From Pseudomonas baetica (GTDB lineage Bacteria; Pseudomonadota; Gammaproteobacteria; Pseudomonadales; Pseudomonadaceae), in NCBI RefSeq assembly GCF_002813455.1, contig NZ_PHHE01000001.1, forward strand, positions 3,038,001-3,102,000: a stretch of DNA of 64,000 nucleotides, given 5' to 3'. Below are positions 36,505-43,603 of this stretch, one piece after another. Each line of letters starts with the position of its first letter. Within the stretch, counting starts at the first letter, position 1. Below the pieces are notes generated by a model. That model was not told the origin of the DNA and ran no database searches. It saw nothing but the letters and a program-made list of their open reading frames with translations. A program made the position numbers and the translations under genes.

Positions 36505-36573
36505 TTCGACTCCTGGTGCCGCACCATACAAAACGAAGCTCCTGCAGAAATGCAGGGGCTTTGTTGTTTCTGG
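36505..36573. repeat. attR: decayed copy of the tRNA-Thr 3' end and terminator
   Basis: A 69-bp match to 29205-29274. It lacks one G of the acceptor stem and has one C-to-T change in the terminator stem. CAGTAGGT further left (36487) may extend the remnant into the tRNA variable region. It marks the right island boundary. Confidence 0.88.
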
Positions 36574-36589
36574 TTTTTTTTTCCATCCC

Positions 36590-36625
36590 AAATGAAAAAC
36601 CCCCGACAGCAATCGCTGTCGGGGG
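36590..36625 (-). terminator. terminator of hicAB
   Basis: Stem CCCCCGACAGC/GCTGTCGGGGG with loop AATC. On the minus strand it is followed by GTTTTTCATTTGG, and it lies 13 bases after the hicB stop. Confidence 0.8.
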
Positions 36626-36637
36626 CTTTCTACAATC

Positions 36638-37063
36638 CTACGCAGCCTCAACCGAAAGCAAAATCCGACGCCCTAGCTGCTGCAAAGCACGCTCGACATT
36701 CTCGATCTTGGAGTGATGCAGGAAATCGACTAACCGATCTACCTGAGGCCGTTGTACACCCAAGCGTCGTGCCAGTTCAGCTTTGCTGACCCCAGACTCC
36801 AGAAGCGTATTCCACAACGCAACCTTTGCCGCAGTCAGTGCAGGCAGCCGCAACACCGCGTCACTTTCCTGCTCCCCCGCATCACCTGTCGGAATCAATC
36901 GGCGATCATCGACGTATATCGACAGGGCGGTCTCGATGGCATCGATAGCACTGTCGAGCGCCTGTTCAAGGGTGTCGCCAACGGCGTGCATCTCTGGAAT
37001 TTCTGCGCAGGACAACCAGACACTGCCCGGCTCTTCGTGAACTTCCAACGCATATTCGAACAT
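36638..37063 (-). CDS. hicB: HicB-family antitoxin
   Basis: A 141-residue antitoxin with the HicB RNase-H-like N-terminal domain (MFEYALEVHEEPGSVWLSCAEIPEM, GDTLEQALDSAIDAIETAL) and a C-terminal helix-turn-helix (VSKAELARRLGVQRPQVDRL) for autoregulation. I chose ATG 37063. The toxin gene is upstream, the usual hicA-hicB order. Confidence 0.93.
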   Translation of the reverse strand: MFEYALEVHEEPGSVWLSCAEIPEMHAVGDTLEQALDSAIDAIETALSIYVDDRRLIPTGDAGEQESDAVLRLPALTAAKVALWNTLLESGVSKAELARRLGVQRPQVDRLVDFLHHSKIENVERALQQLGRRILLSVEAA

Positions 37064-37094
37064 CACGATTCCTCTCATGGGGTACAGCTGGGCC

Positions 37095-37277
37095 TCAATC
37101 CTTGAGGCCCAGCTGTTTGATTATCGATTTTCTCAACCCTTCGCCCATTTCCTTGGCTCCGTGGTCGGGAAACACAGTTGATTTGCCGTTCAAGGAAACC
37201 TTGAAGTGGCTACCCTTGCCGTTTTGGAACTCTACGCCTTGAGCTTTCAACCATCGCCGAAACTCGCTGTACTTCAT
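37095..37277 (-). CDS. hicA: HicA-family mRNA interferase toxin
   Basis: A 60-residue double-stranded-RNA-binding-fold toxin: MKYSEFRRWLKAQGVEFQNG, catalytic His in GKGSHFKVSLNGK, and VFPDHGAKEMGEGLRKSIIK. I chose ATG 37277 (an ATG two codons earlier is possible). It is translated before hicB, 31 bp apart. Confidence 0.93.
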   Translation of the reverse strand: MKYSEFRRWLKAQGVEFQNGKGSHFKVSLNGKSTVFPDHGAKEMGEGLRKSIIKQLGLKD

Positions 37278-37308
37278 GTGCATCACTCGCCGTTTCGGTA
37301 AAGCGAAT

Positions 37309-37348
37309 GTGCAACATATTTGCTGCATATGCAACATAAGTGTTGCAC
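37309..37348. promoter_or_regulatory. possible HicB operator
   Basis: An inverted repeat GTGCAACA ... TGTTGCAC around a central TGCATATGCA-like core, just upstream of hicA and overlapping where its promoter should lie. It is a plausible autoregulation site; no direct evidence. Confidence 0.45.
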
Positions 37349-37429
37349 TGCAAAGAAACACCAGCAGCCACCACCTGGCCACGATTGCGCATCCGTCCTC
37401 CGCAAGCTACCGTCAAACCCGTCGCTGCC

Positions 37430-37660
37430 AATTCAGCGACCGGGCCTGAGAACCCGGGTAAGATGCAGGCGCACCAGCGCCCCAAACCACGATTGCCGAC
37501 GCTGTTTTAGTGTCCGCATTCACGTGCAATGGCGGCTGTGCGTGGGAGACCTTCGGGTCTGCCGGGCTCCTGTATCTCCGGTTTCTCAGCCTGCGCATAG
37601 CTGCCACCTTTTCGCCTGAGAACGAAATGGCAGCTCTCATTTGATACAGGGAGTTCACAA
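37430..37660 (+). other. long structured leader upstream of the DUF3077-like gene
   Basis: About 230 bp with many short complementary blocks (GGGAGACCTTCGGGTCTGCCGGGCTCC, and AGCTGCCA near 37600 against TGGCAGCT near 37630). It ends in a strong ribosome site AGGGAG before a small ORF. I recall similar leaders before small DUF genes of P. fluorescens. It may be a structured RNA or an attenuator. Confidence 0.45.
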
Positions 37661-37735
37661 ATGAAAAGCATTGATCCGTCAGCACACCGGTCACTTCACG
37701 CCCGTCCATCTCGAACGGAAGGTGAAGCGAAATGA
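37661..37735 (+). CDS. 24-codon leader ORF coupled to the DUF3077-like gene
   Basis: A 24-residue ORF (MKSIDPSAHRSLHARPSRTE...) behind the strong ribosome site AGGGAG. Its TGA stop overlaps the next ATG (AATGA), a classic coupling arrangement. It may exist only to bring ribosomes to the weaker downstream start. Confidence 0.5.
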   Translation: MKSIDPSAHRSLHARPSRTEGEAK

Positions 37736-38013
37736 CCCATTCTCAAGATCTGAAAACCCTCGGCCTCACCCACTTTTCCTTTCAATCCAATCAAGCGATG
37801 TTCCGCACCAATCGTGGTGTGCCGGTAATCGCCGCCCTTTCCCACGCCTCACACTTGCTTCACATCTCTCGACTACTCACTGCGGACACTTCAGTCTCGC
37901 GCGATCCTGATCTTCACGCTTATGCCTCGCAGTATCTGCAGGAGTTGAGCAAGGCGTTGATCGATGATGTCGTGAAAGTGATGGATGCGCCGTCGGACAA
38001 GCCGTTGATGTAA
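37732..38013 (+). CDS. DUF3077-like small protein
   Basis: A 93-residue protein with the pattern FRTNRGVPVIAALSHASHLLHISRLL typical of small Pseudomonas DUF3077/DUF6124-type proteins (N-rich start, V-P-x-x-x-A-L-x-x-A-S-x-L-L). Function unknown. It has a poor own ribosome site and depends on the leader ORF. Confidence 0.7.
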   Translation: MTHSQDLKTLGLTHFSFQSNQAMFRTNRGVPVIAALSHASHLLHISRLLTADTSVSRDPDLHAYASQYLQELSKALIDDVVKVMDAPSDKPLM

Positions 38014-38026
38014 ACGCCGGTGTCAG

Positions 38027-38050
38027 GCCCTCGCCGATGCGAGGGCTTTT
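38027..38050 (+). terminator. terminator of the DUF3077-like gene
   Basis: Stem GCCCTCGC/GCGAGGGC with loop CGAT, then TTTT, 13 bases after the stop. Confidence 0.85.
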
Positions 38051-38130
38051 GCGGTTCAGACCTGACTGATCTCAAGCACAAACGAAATCTTCTGCTGACT
38101 CGCACTCCACACATACCGCAAATGCTTGCC

Positions 38131-38736
38131 CTACTTGGGGATTGATACGGCTGGCGGGCGAAACGCGGCGACGCATTCATGGCCCGGTAAGCGAACGCTG
38201 TTGTAGAGCAGTCCCCACGACTCGGTTTCGCGCAGTTGACGGGCGAATAGCTGAGACGGCCCGTAAGCCTCAGGATCCGGATTGTGCAGCTCGGGGTGAT
38301 CGTGACGAATGTCGTGTAACGGTTTAACCACCCGATTGACGTAAGTGCGCATGGTCAACTCAAGATCTGCTTCCTGAGTCGCCGCAAGAAATCGTTCCTG
38401 GTGATAACAGGTTTCGGAGATGGCCGCAGCCTGACTGCTGGCGGCGTAGTAAACGCCGAAGGTGCCATCGCAGAAACGACTGCGTTTGCCGACGTGGGTA
38501 AACGCAGCCATCACCGGAGTCGAACCGGGGCCAGAGAGTCGATCTTCGGGTCTCACGCGGGCGAGAACCCCGGCCTGCTCGATCAGACGATCATTGGTCA
38601 GCGCTTCAATTGCGTAGGCAACTTCCAGATCTTCGGGATCGAGCACGTCTTCGAACAGCGCAATCGGCGGGAAGCTGCTGTTGACGATCCGGTAGGCTCG
38701 CGGCCATTGCACATCCACCAAATCGGGCACTTTCAA
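38131..38736 (-). CDS. RES-domain NAD+-degrading toxin, C-terminus cut by a TAG codon
   Basis: A 201-residue RES toxin; the family kills or arrests cells by phosphorolysis of NAD+. Family motifs include AYRIVNSS near the start, AISETCYHQERF and GPSQLFARQLRETESWG. The frame is closed by TAG at 38131-38133, directly after VSIPK. Read-through would continue GKHLRYVWSASQQKISFVLE... to a TGA at 38056, which matches the usual RES C-terminus (GxHLRYVW). So a CAG-to-TAG change probably removed the last 24 residues. The upstream antitoxin overlaps it by four bases. Confidence 0.9.
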   Translation of the reverse strand: MKVPDLVDVQWPRAYRIVNSSFPPIALFEDVLDPEDLEVAYAIEALTNDRLIEQAGVLARVRPEDRLSGPGSTPVMAAFTHVGKRSRFCDGTFGVYYAASSQAAAISETCYHQERFLAATQEADLELTMRTYVNRVVKPLHDIRHDHPELHNPDPEAYGPSQLFARQLRETESWGLLYNSVRLPGHECVAAFRPPAVSIPK

Positions 38737-39140
38737 CCGCGCACCCCGTCGAGGTAGCGGCGTACATCGGCGATATCGACCACCCTTCCGGCCAGCATGT
38801 AATCCAATGCCGTTCGGCCATTGAATGGCGCTGCCGTGTTCGGACTACTAACCCAAGTGTAGGCGCGGTCGCGGCTGTTGCTGAAGATGATGCTCAGCGC
38901 CTTGTGAATGCCCATCAGGTAGGAGATGCGCTCAAGGGTGTCGTTAGGCAGACGTATGTTCGGCAGGTGTTTGTATTTATAGAACGTGGTGTTGCCAACG
39001 CCGCCGAGTAGTGTGCGTTGCTGCTCGGCGCTGCAGCCCCAGCGCTCCATGAGGTTGAAGAAAAACTTCAGCGCGACGCGGCCGGCTTCGGGGGCGTCTA
39101 GTTGTTCGCGTGGGGTGAGGGCTGGAGATGAGGTAGGCAT
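38733..39140 (-). CDS. Xre/MbcA/ParS-family antitoxin
   Basis: A 135-residue DUF2384-type antitoxin: an N-terminal HTH-like part (AALKF...WGCSAEQQRTLLGG) and the toxin-binding C-terminus WVSSPNTAAPFNGRTALDYMLAGRVVDIADV. It is translated first and coupled to the RES gene by ATGA-type overlap. Confidence 0.93.
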   Translation of the reverse strand: MPTSSPALTPREQLDAPEAGRVALKFFFNLMERWGCSAEQQRTLLGGVGNTTFYKYKHLPNIRLPNDTLERISYLMGIHKALSIIFSNSRDRAYTWVSSPNTAAPFNGRTALDYMLAGRVVDIADVRRYLDGVRG

Positions 39141-39276
39141 AGACGCCTCCTGATTTTTTGTCTTAGCTGAAGACTAGTACATAACTGTAATTTTTTAGAG
39201 TTTTGATACACAAACGAACAATCGTAATGATCAAACGCACAGAAGCCGGAGTCGAGCCGGCTTATGTCTTTCTGCG

Positions 39277-39591
39277 CTATTTAAACAATTCTGAATGGCT
39301 CCCTAAATCCACAAACGTGATCAGGTCTGGGCGTGTGTTCTCGTAAATCATCAGAAAATCGCCACCGATATGACACTCGCGGAATCCAGACCAATCTCCA
39401 GTCAGCGCATGATCCAGATATTCTGCCGGTAATTGCTGCCCCAAGAACAACATCGCCATCACATTCCGGACGTCGTTCATGTCTCGCCTTCCGGCACGGT
39501 TAAAACGATCCCAAGACTTCTTGAATTCAGAAGTCTGTGCACACTGTTTAGGCCGATCAGCGCGTTTTTGCGTTTTCTCCGGTTTCGCCAT
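39277..39591 (-). CDS. yafQ: YafQ-family mRNA interferase toxin
   Basis: A 104-residue RelE-superfamily toxin. The conserved core is LDHALTGDWSGFRECHIGGDFLMIYEN, ending LVDLGSHSELF-like (FVDLGSHSELFK). The His/Asp residues used for ribosome-dependent mRNA cleavage are present. The N-terminus is somewhat extended and lysine-rich. It overlaps the antitoxin by 35 bases. Confidence 0.9.
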   Translation of the reverse strand: MAKPEKTQKRADRPKQCAQTSEFKKSWDRFNRAGRRDMNDVRNVMAMLFLGQQLPAEYLDHALTGDWSGFRECHIGGDFLMIYENTRPDLITFVDLGSHSELFK

Positions 39592-39847
39592 CAGCAGTCC
39601 TCAGCATGTCGTCTATCGAGTCGAAACGCTGACGGATTTCTCGTGCTTCCATCATCGCGCGGGCCGTTTTCTCTGATGGAATTCGCACCTCGAAGGGAAG
39701 CCCTTGAGTGGCAACAACCTGTCGCAGAAAAAGTCGCATGGCGTCGCTAATGCTCAGCCCGCAAGCGTTTAAGACTTCAGTGGCACGCGCTTTCAAATCC
39801 TCATCAATGCGGCAGCGCACATCGGTAGTTTTCAGTAGTGCAGCCAT
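39557..39847 (-). CDS. dinJ: DinJ/RelB-family antitoxin
   Basis: A 96-residue ribbon-helix-helix antitoxin: TTDVRCRIDEDLKARATEVL and LSISDAMRLFLRQVVATQGLPFEVRIP are the DinJ signatures. It precedes and overlaps the YafQ toxin. Confidence 0.93.
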   Translation of the reverse strand: MAALLKTTDVRCRIDEDLKARATEVLNACGLSISDAMRLFLRQVVATQGLPFEVRIPSEKTARAMMEAREIRQRFDSIDDMLRTADGETGENAKTR

Positions 39848-40316
39848 TTCAATTACCTCATCGTGATTTTGTAGCTACATCAGCGCTACCTCTGCATTGT
39901 GGTCGGAGGGATCTTCGTCGGTCAACGCGAAGTTGATAGGTGGTTGTCTACCGCCATGGCTTGCATGCCAGACATCCATTTCAACTCCTTTGACAGGTAG
40001 GTGCTATCAGCTAAATCGGAACTTTGCCTGAGACGTATCTGCGCATGACGCAGGCATAAACCTCGGAAGATGTAAGCTGTTTCTCTTCGAAAAAAATCTC
40101 CCCACGCACCAAAACCACGCACTTTTTTTGACCCCCATCACCCCCACGTCACCAAAAACCCCGATCCTGTGTCAGCTTCCAGCCATCGGCGGGGACATCA
40201 ATTCGCTACTAAACCCGCGACAACTATGCTCAGGTACAGGAATATAGCCGGCATATGGCGCCGGATCGGCAGTCTCGTAAACAACAATACCCAGCCCACT
40301 TCAGAGGGCATTACCC
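39848..40316. other. intergenic region between the TA cluster and the LysR gene
   Basis: A 469-bp region with no supported gene. It has an inverted pair TGCCTG...CAGGCA near 40024-40054 and a possible hairpin CCCCGAT...ATCGGCGGGG at about 40160-40196, upstream of the LysR start. It presumably carries the dinJ and LysR promoters. Confidence 0.4.
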
Positions 40317-41243
40317 ATGGATAGCAGAACCTTACGCAACCTCATGCGCATCGTGCAGACCGGCTCGTTGTCGGCCGCAGCCGAGCATTCGTGCCTGACC
40401 GTGCAGGCCTTGGCCGCGCAGTTGAACAAGGTCGAAGAACAGTTCGGTTTCCGCTTGTTTCGTCGTTCCAACAAAGGGCTGACGCTGACGCCGCAAGGCA
40501 CTGAGCTGACGCCGTATATGGACAAAGTGCTGATTGCCACACGACAGCTGGAAGAAAAAGTCGAGGCATTGAAAGTGCCGGGGCAGCGCACGTTGAAAGT
40601 GGCGTTGAACAACACGTTGTCGCCCGATTTCAATCGTCGAATGATCGGACGCCTGATCGAGGTGTTTCCCGATTACCAGATGGAATTCAGCTACGCCGAG
40701 TCGATGGAAAACCTCAGCAAGCTGAAGAATGAAGACTTTGACCTGGCGGTGCTGATCGGCCCACAGCGTCCGGGTTTGCCGAGTATCGTCCTGCCGGATG
40801 TACAGGTGCAGGTGGTCGGTGCCCATTGCGGGCAGGAAAACGATCCACTGACGTTGCTGGGCAACAAGTTTCAGGTACGTCCTGCGGAAGATTGTCCGTA
40901 TTCCCACAGCTTTTTGCGTTTTCTCGACGCCGGGCTGGGCAATCACGAGAACGGCCAGCGCATGGTCTACTCGTGCAGCGAAACCCTGACCCTGTCGCTG
41001 ATTACACAGATGGATGCGGTGGGCATGGTCTCGCGCGAGGCCGCGCAGAAGAACGGCCTGACGATTTTCCCCGGGTTCGAGGATTTCCTCGAAGTGCGCC
41101 TGGCGGTGAACAACCCGGAGTTGTCGAACCAGGCGTTGAGCGATGTCGTCGATCTGCCGCTACATGAACGAGCCGAGCGCAATGTACGCAGCCGTCCCAA
41201 CCGCCACACTGAGAAAGAGGTTTTTGCTGAAATACGCACATAA
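40317..41243 (+). CDS. LysR-family transcriptional regulator
   Basis: A 308-residue regulator with an N-terminal winged HTH (LRNLMRIVQTGSLSAAAEHSCLTVQALAAQLNKVEEQFG) and a substrate-binding domain. The last 28 or so residues (from HERAERNVRSR) are charged and run antisense into azlD, so the original stop was probably lost. It is convergent with the azlCD operon and may regulate it. Confidence 0.88.
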   Translation: MDSRTLRNLMRIVQTGSLSAAAEHSCLTVQALAAQLNKVEEQFGFRLFRRSNKGLTLTPQGTELTPYMDKVLIATRQLEEKVEALKVPGQRTLKVALNNTLSPDFNRRMIGRLIEVFPDYQMEFSYAESMENLSKLKNEDFDLAVLIGPQRPGLPSIVLPDVQVQVVGAHCGQENDPLTLLGNKFQVRPAEDCPYSHSFLRFLDAGLGNHENGQRMVYSCSETLTLSLITQMDAVGMVSREAAQKNGLTIFPGFEDFLEVRLAVNNPELSNQALSDVVDLPLHERAERNVRSRPNRHTEKEVFAEIRT

Positions 41244-41477
41244 CAACGTCGGAATCGCGGCATAGAATTCCGGGCGATCGAGCTGTATGTGCTGATCCTT
41301 GATCAATAAGGGTGTCAGGCTGATCGCAGCGACGATCGCCACCGGCAAGTACTCCAGCGCGCGTGCGATAAACGGCGGCCAGTGCTCGGTGTTCACTTGC
41401 AGTGGCAAGGCGCGTGGCAAGAAAGTCACTGCCATCATCAGCGCGACCACCAGAATCAGGAACGTTTGGTCAGGCAT
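41160..41477 (-). CDS. azlD: AzlD-type branched-chain amino acid exporter subunit
   Basis: A 105-residue membrane protein with four helices (FLILVVALMMAVTFLPRALP, LPVAIVAAISLTPLL). It is the small partner of AzlC in export of branched-chain or modified amino acids. It overlaps azlC by 22 bases and the convergent LysR by 84. Confidence 0.92.
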   Translation of the reverse strand: MPDQTFLILVVALMMAVTFLPRALPLQVNTEHWPPFIARALEYLPVAIVAAISLTPLLIKDQHIQLDRPEFYAAIPTLLCAYFSKNLFLSVAVGTAAYIALGSFM

Positions 41478-42172
41478 ACACCCACTCCGCAGCCCACAAA
41501 CGTGGCAATAAACACATTAAACGGCGAGTTGCCGACCAGACTCAGTACGCCCATGCAAATCACCGCGGCCGCTGCTGCAATGAGTTTGTTGCGAGTGTTA
41601 CACAGCGACACCAGCACGTAGAGCATCATCGCGGTCAGCGCGTAGTCGAGCTGATATTTGATCAGGTGCGCTGCGTACTGCGCGCACACCGCGCCCAGCA
41701 GACCGCCGAGCACCCACGCGGTGTGGCAGAACAGGTTGAAGCCGATCAGATAACGCACGTTGACCGGCGCGCCAGTACCGAGTTTCACGCTGTGGAAGGC
41801 AAAGGATTCGTCGGTCAGGCCACCGGCGTAACACCAGCGCTCCATACGGCTGAGTCCCAATGCACGCAGGGCCTTGGCCATGTACACCGACATCAGCATG
41901 TGCCGCGCGTTGATCAGGAAAGTGGTCAGCACAATGGTGGTCAGCGACGCGCCGCTGGAGATCAACGCCAGCGCGGCGAATTGTGACGCGCCGGCATACA
42001 CGAATAAACACATCGCGACCGGCAGCCACAATGGCAGCCCGGCGTTGACGGCCATCAAGCCGAACACAAACGCCACCGTGAAGTATCCGGCCACCACCGG
42101 GCTGGCTTCGGCAAACGTGCGTGACGGCTGATGGTTGACCATCAGCGGCGCACTGCCGGACGTTTCATTCAT
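41456..42172 (-). CDS. azlC: AzlC-type branched-chain amino acid exporter
   Basis: A 238-residue membrane protein of the AzlC/BrnF family: AEASPVVAGYFTVAFVFGLMA, YAGASQFAALALISSGAS and NARHMLMSVYMAKAL. It forms an exporter with AzlD. Its ATG overlaps the GNAT stop. Confidence 0.93.
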   Translation of the reverse strand: MNETSGSAPLMVNHQPSRTFAEASPVVAGYFTVAFVFGLMAVNAGLPLWLPVAMCLFVYAGASQFAALALISSGASLTTIVLTTFLINARHMLMSVYMAKALRALGLSRMERWCYAGGLTDESFAFHSVKLGTGAPVNVRYLIGFNLFCHTAWVLGGLLGAVCAQYAAHLIKYQLDYALTAMMLYVLVSLCNTRNKLIAAAAAVICMGVLSLVGNSPFNVFIATFVGCGVGVCLTKRS

Positions 42173-42636
42173 AGATCCCTCTCAAATGTCCGCTCGCCAT
42201 GGGGTTCGCAAAAACCCTGGGCCGTCCAGAATCGCTTGCCCGCGAGATTAGCATCGTCAACGAACAGAAACATCCGCAACACACCGACACGCTTCATGTC
42301 GGAAGACGCTGCTTCAACCAGACGTTGACCGACACCCTGGCTGCGATAGCGCGGGCTGACCGCCAAATGATTGATCGTGCCACGACTGCCGAGCATGCCG
42401 CCCAACACCGCGCCGACGATTTCGCCGGCAACGTCGAAGGCCAGATAGGCCGTGGTGGTTTTCTGGATCAGCACGCCACGCAGGCATTTGGCGTCCTGCC
42501 ATTCGCAGAAGGACACTTCGTCGAACTGGCGGAAGAAGCGCTCCATGCGTTGCGCATCCTTGGCCGTGGCGCGACGCAGCACCACTGGCGTCGAGCACTC
42601 GACGCCGTCGATTGGGGTGATCTGATTAGCGAACAA
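42169..42636 (-). CDS. GNAT-family N-acetyltransferase
   Basis: A GNAT domain (VVLRRATAKDAQRMERFFRQF, LAVSPRYRSQGVGQRLVEAA for acetyl-CoA binding, VDDANLAGKRFWTAQGF). The start is uncertain: ATG 42699 would overlap the dioxygenase gene by 74 bases, TTG 42636 gives 155 residues, and GTG 42585 is also possible. The context suggests it acetylates an amino acid handled by the neighbouring dioxygenase and exporter. Confidence 0.8.
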   Translation of the reverse strand: MFANQITPIDGVECSTPVVLRRATAKDAQRMERFFRQFDEVSFCEWQDAKCLRGVLIQKTTTAYLAFDVAGEIVGAVLGGMLGSRGTINHLAVSPRYRSQGVGQRLVEAASSDMKRVGVLRMFLFVDDANLAGKRFWTAQGFCEPHGERTFERDL

Positions 42637-43372
42637 TGTCGAAAGCGGTCCCGGGCCGCGAGAAGGAGATCGCCAGAATCTGCCGGTACGCCATCGCATG
42701 GGTGTGCGTGTTGCGCGCCGGGGTCACGTAGTGGCGCATGTCGCGGTCGAGGAAGTAGGTGGTGTCGAGAATTTCCTGGTAGGTGGTCGACGCCAGTTGA
42801 TGCTCGTGGATGTCATACAAACGACTCTCCGCACCCTCGACATTGTTGCGCCCCCAGAAGTGCACACCACTGAACGGATAACCGTCGCAGTGAATGCCTT
42901 CAGGGGTGATTTCCAGCTGCTTGCCGGGTTTGATTTCGATGCGGATCTGATGGATCTGGCATTGCCAGATCTCATCGTGCAGCTCTTCCGGCAGCACGCT
43001 TTTGTACACCTCAAAGTCGGTGTCGATCAGGCTGCGCATCACCGGCGACGAAATCACCTCATCGGAAAAGTCCTGGAAGTGCCGCACCAAGCCGCCGACA
43101 TAGGCGTTGTTTTCCTTGGACTGCACGTACGCGCGATGTTCGAGCTGCTTCAGTTCGCGCGTCTTGGGGTTGTACTCAAAATCGCTGTAACGACGGAAAC
43201 GCATGCCGGCTTCGGCCTGACCGTAGTAACTGTCAGGTTCCATGTTTTCCCAACTTTTGGTCAGTCTGACGAAGTCGGCGAAATGACCGTAGAGATTGAA
43301 GTCACCACCCTGGACGTTGACGTATTTGTCGCGCCGTAGCGATTCGCCCACTTCTCTGTTCAAAACGATCAT
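42626..43372 (-). CDS. 2-oxoglutarate/Fe(II) dioxygenase (free amino acid hydroxylase, PF10014 type)
   Basis: A 248-residue dioxygenase of the family that hydroxylates free L-amino acids (IDO-like). The central ITPEGIHCDGYPFSGVHFWGRNNVEG holds the His-x-Asp iron ligands, and a late RHYVTPARNT may hold the distal part of the site. I chose ATG 43372 behind GGAG. It is the first gene of a coupled unit with GNAT and azlCD. Confidence 0.9.
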   Translation of the reverse strand: MIVLNREVGESLRRDKYVNVQGGDFNLYGHFADFVRLTKSWENMEPDSYYGQAEAGMRFRRYSDFEYNPKTRELKQLEHRAYVQSKENNAYVGGLVRHFQDFSDEVISSPVMRSLIDTDFEVYKSVLPEELHDEIWQCQIHQIRIEIKPGKQLEITPEGIHCDGYPFSGVHFWGRNNVEGAESRLYDIHEHQLASTTYQEILDTTYFLDRDMRHYVTPARNTHTHAMAYRQILAISFSRPGTAFDIVR

Positions 43373-43545
43373 TACCAAATTCTCCGCTGCATTGAGCGGC
43401 CTAATCTATTAGGTGGAGAATTTGCGTCCATGAGAAAGAATTTCAGGCATTTAAAGCGTCGTTTGAAACGGGGTTTGAAGCGACTGAAAAACAACTTTTA
43501 CATGACAAAAACACGGGTTTTTTCCGGTTTTCACTAAAAAACCGT

Positions 43546-43574
43546 CGAAAAAAAACCCCGAACCAGTCGGGGCT
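43546..43574 (-). terminator. terminator of the oprD-like gene
   Basis: Stem CCCCG/CGGGG with loop AACCAGT, followed on the minus strand by eight T residues, 32 bases after the porin stop. Confidence 0.8.
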
Positions 43575-43603
43575 TTCTCAGTTTCGTTACACCTGATCGG
43601 GCA

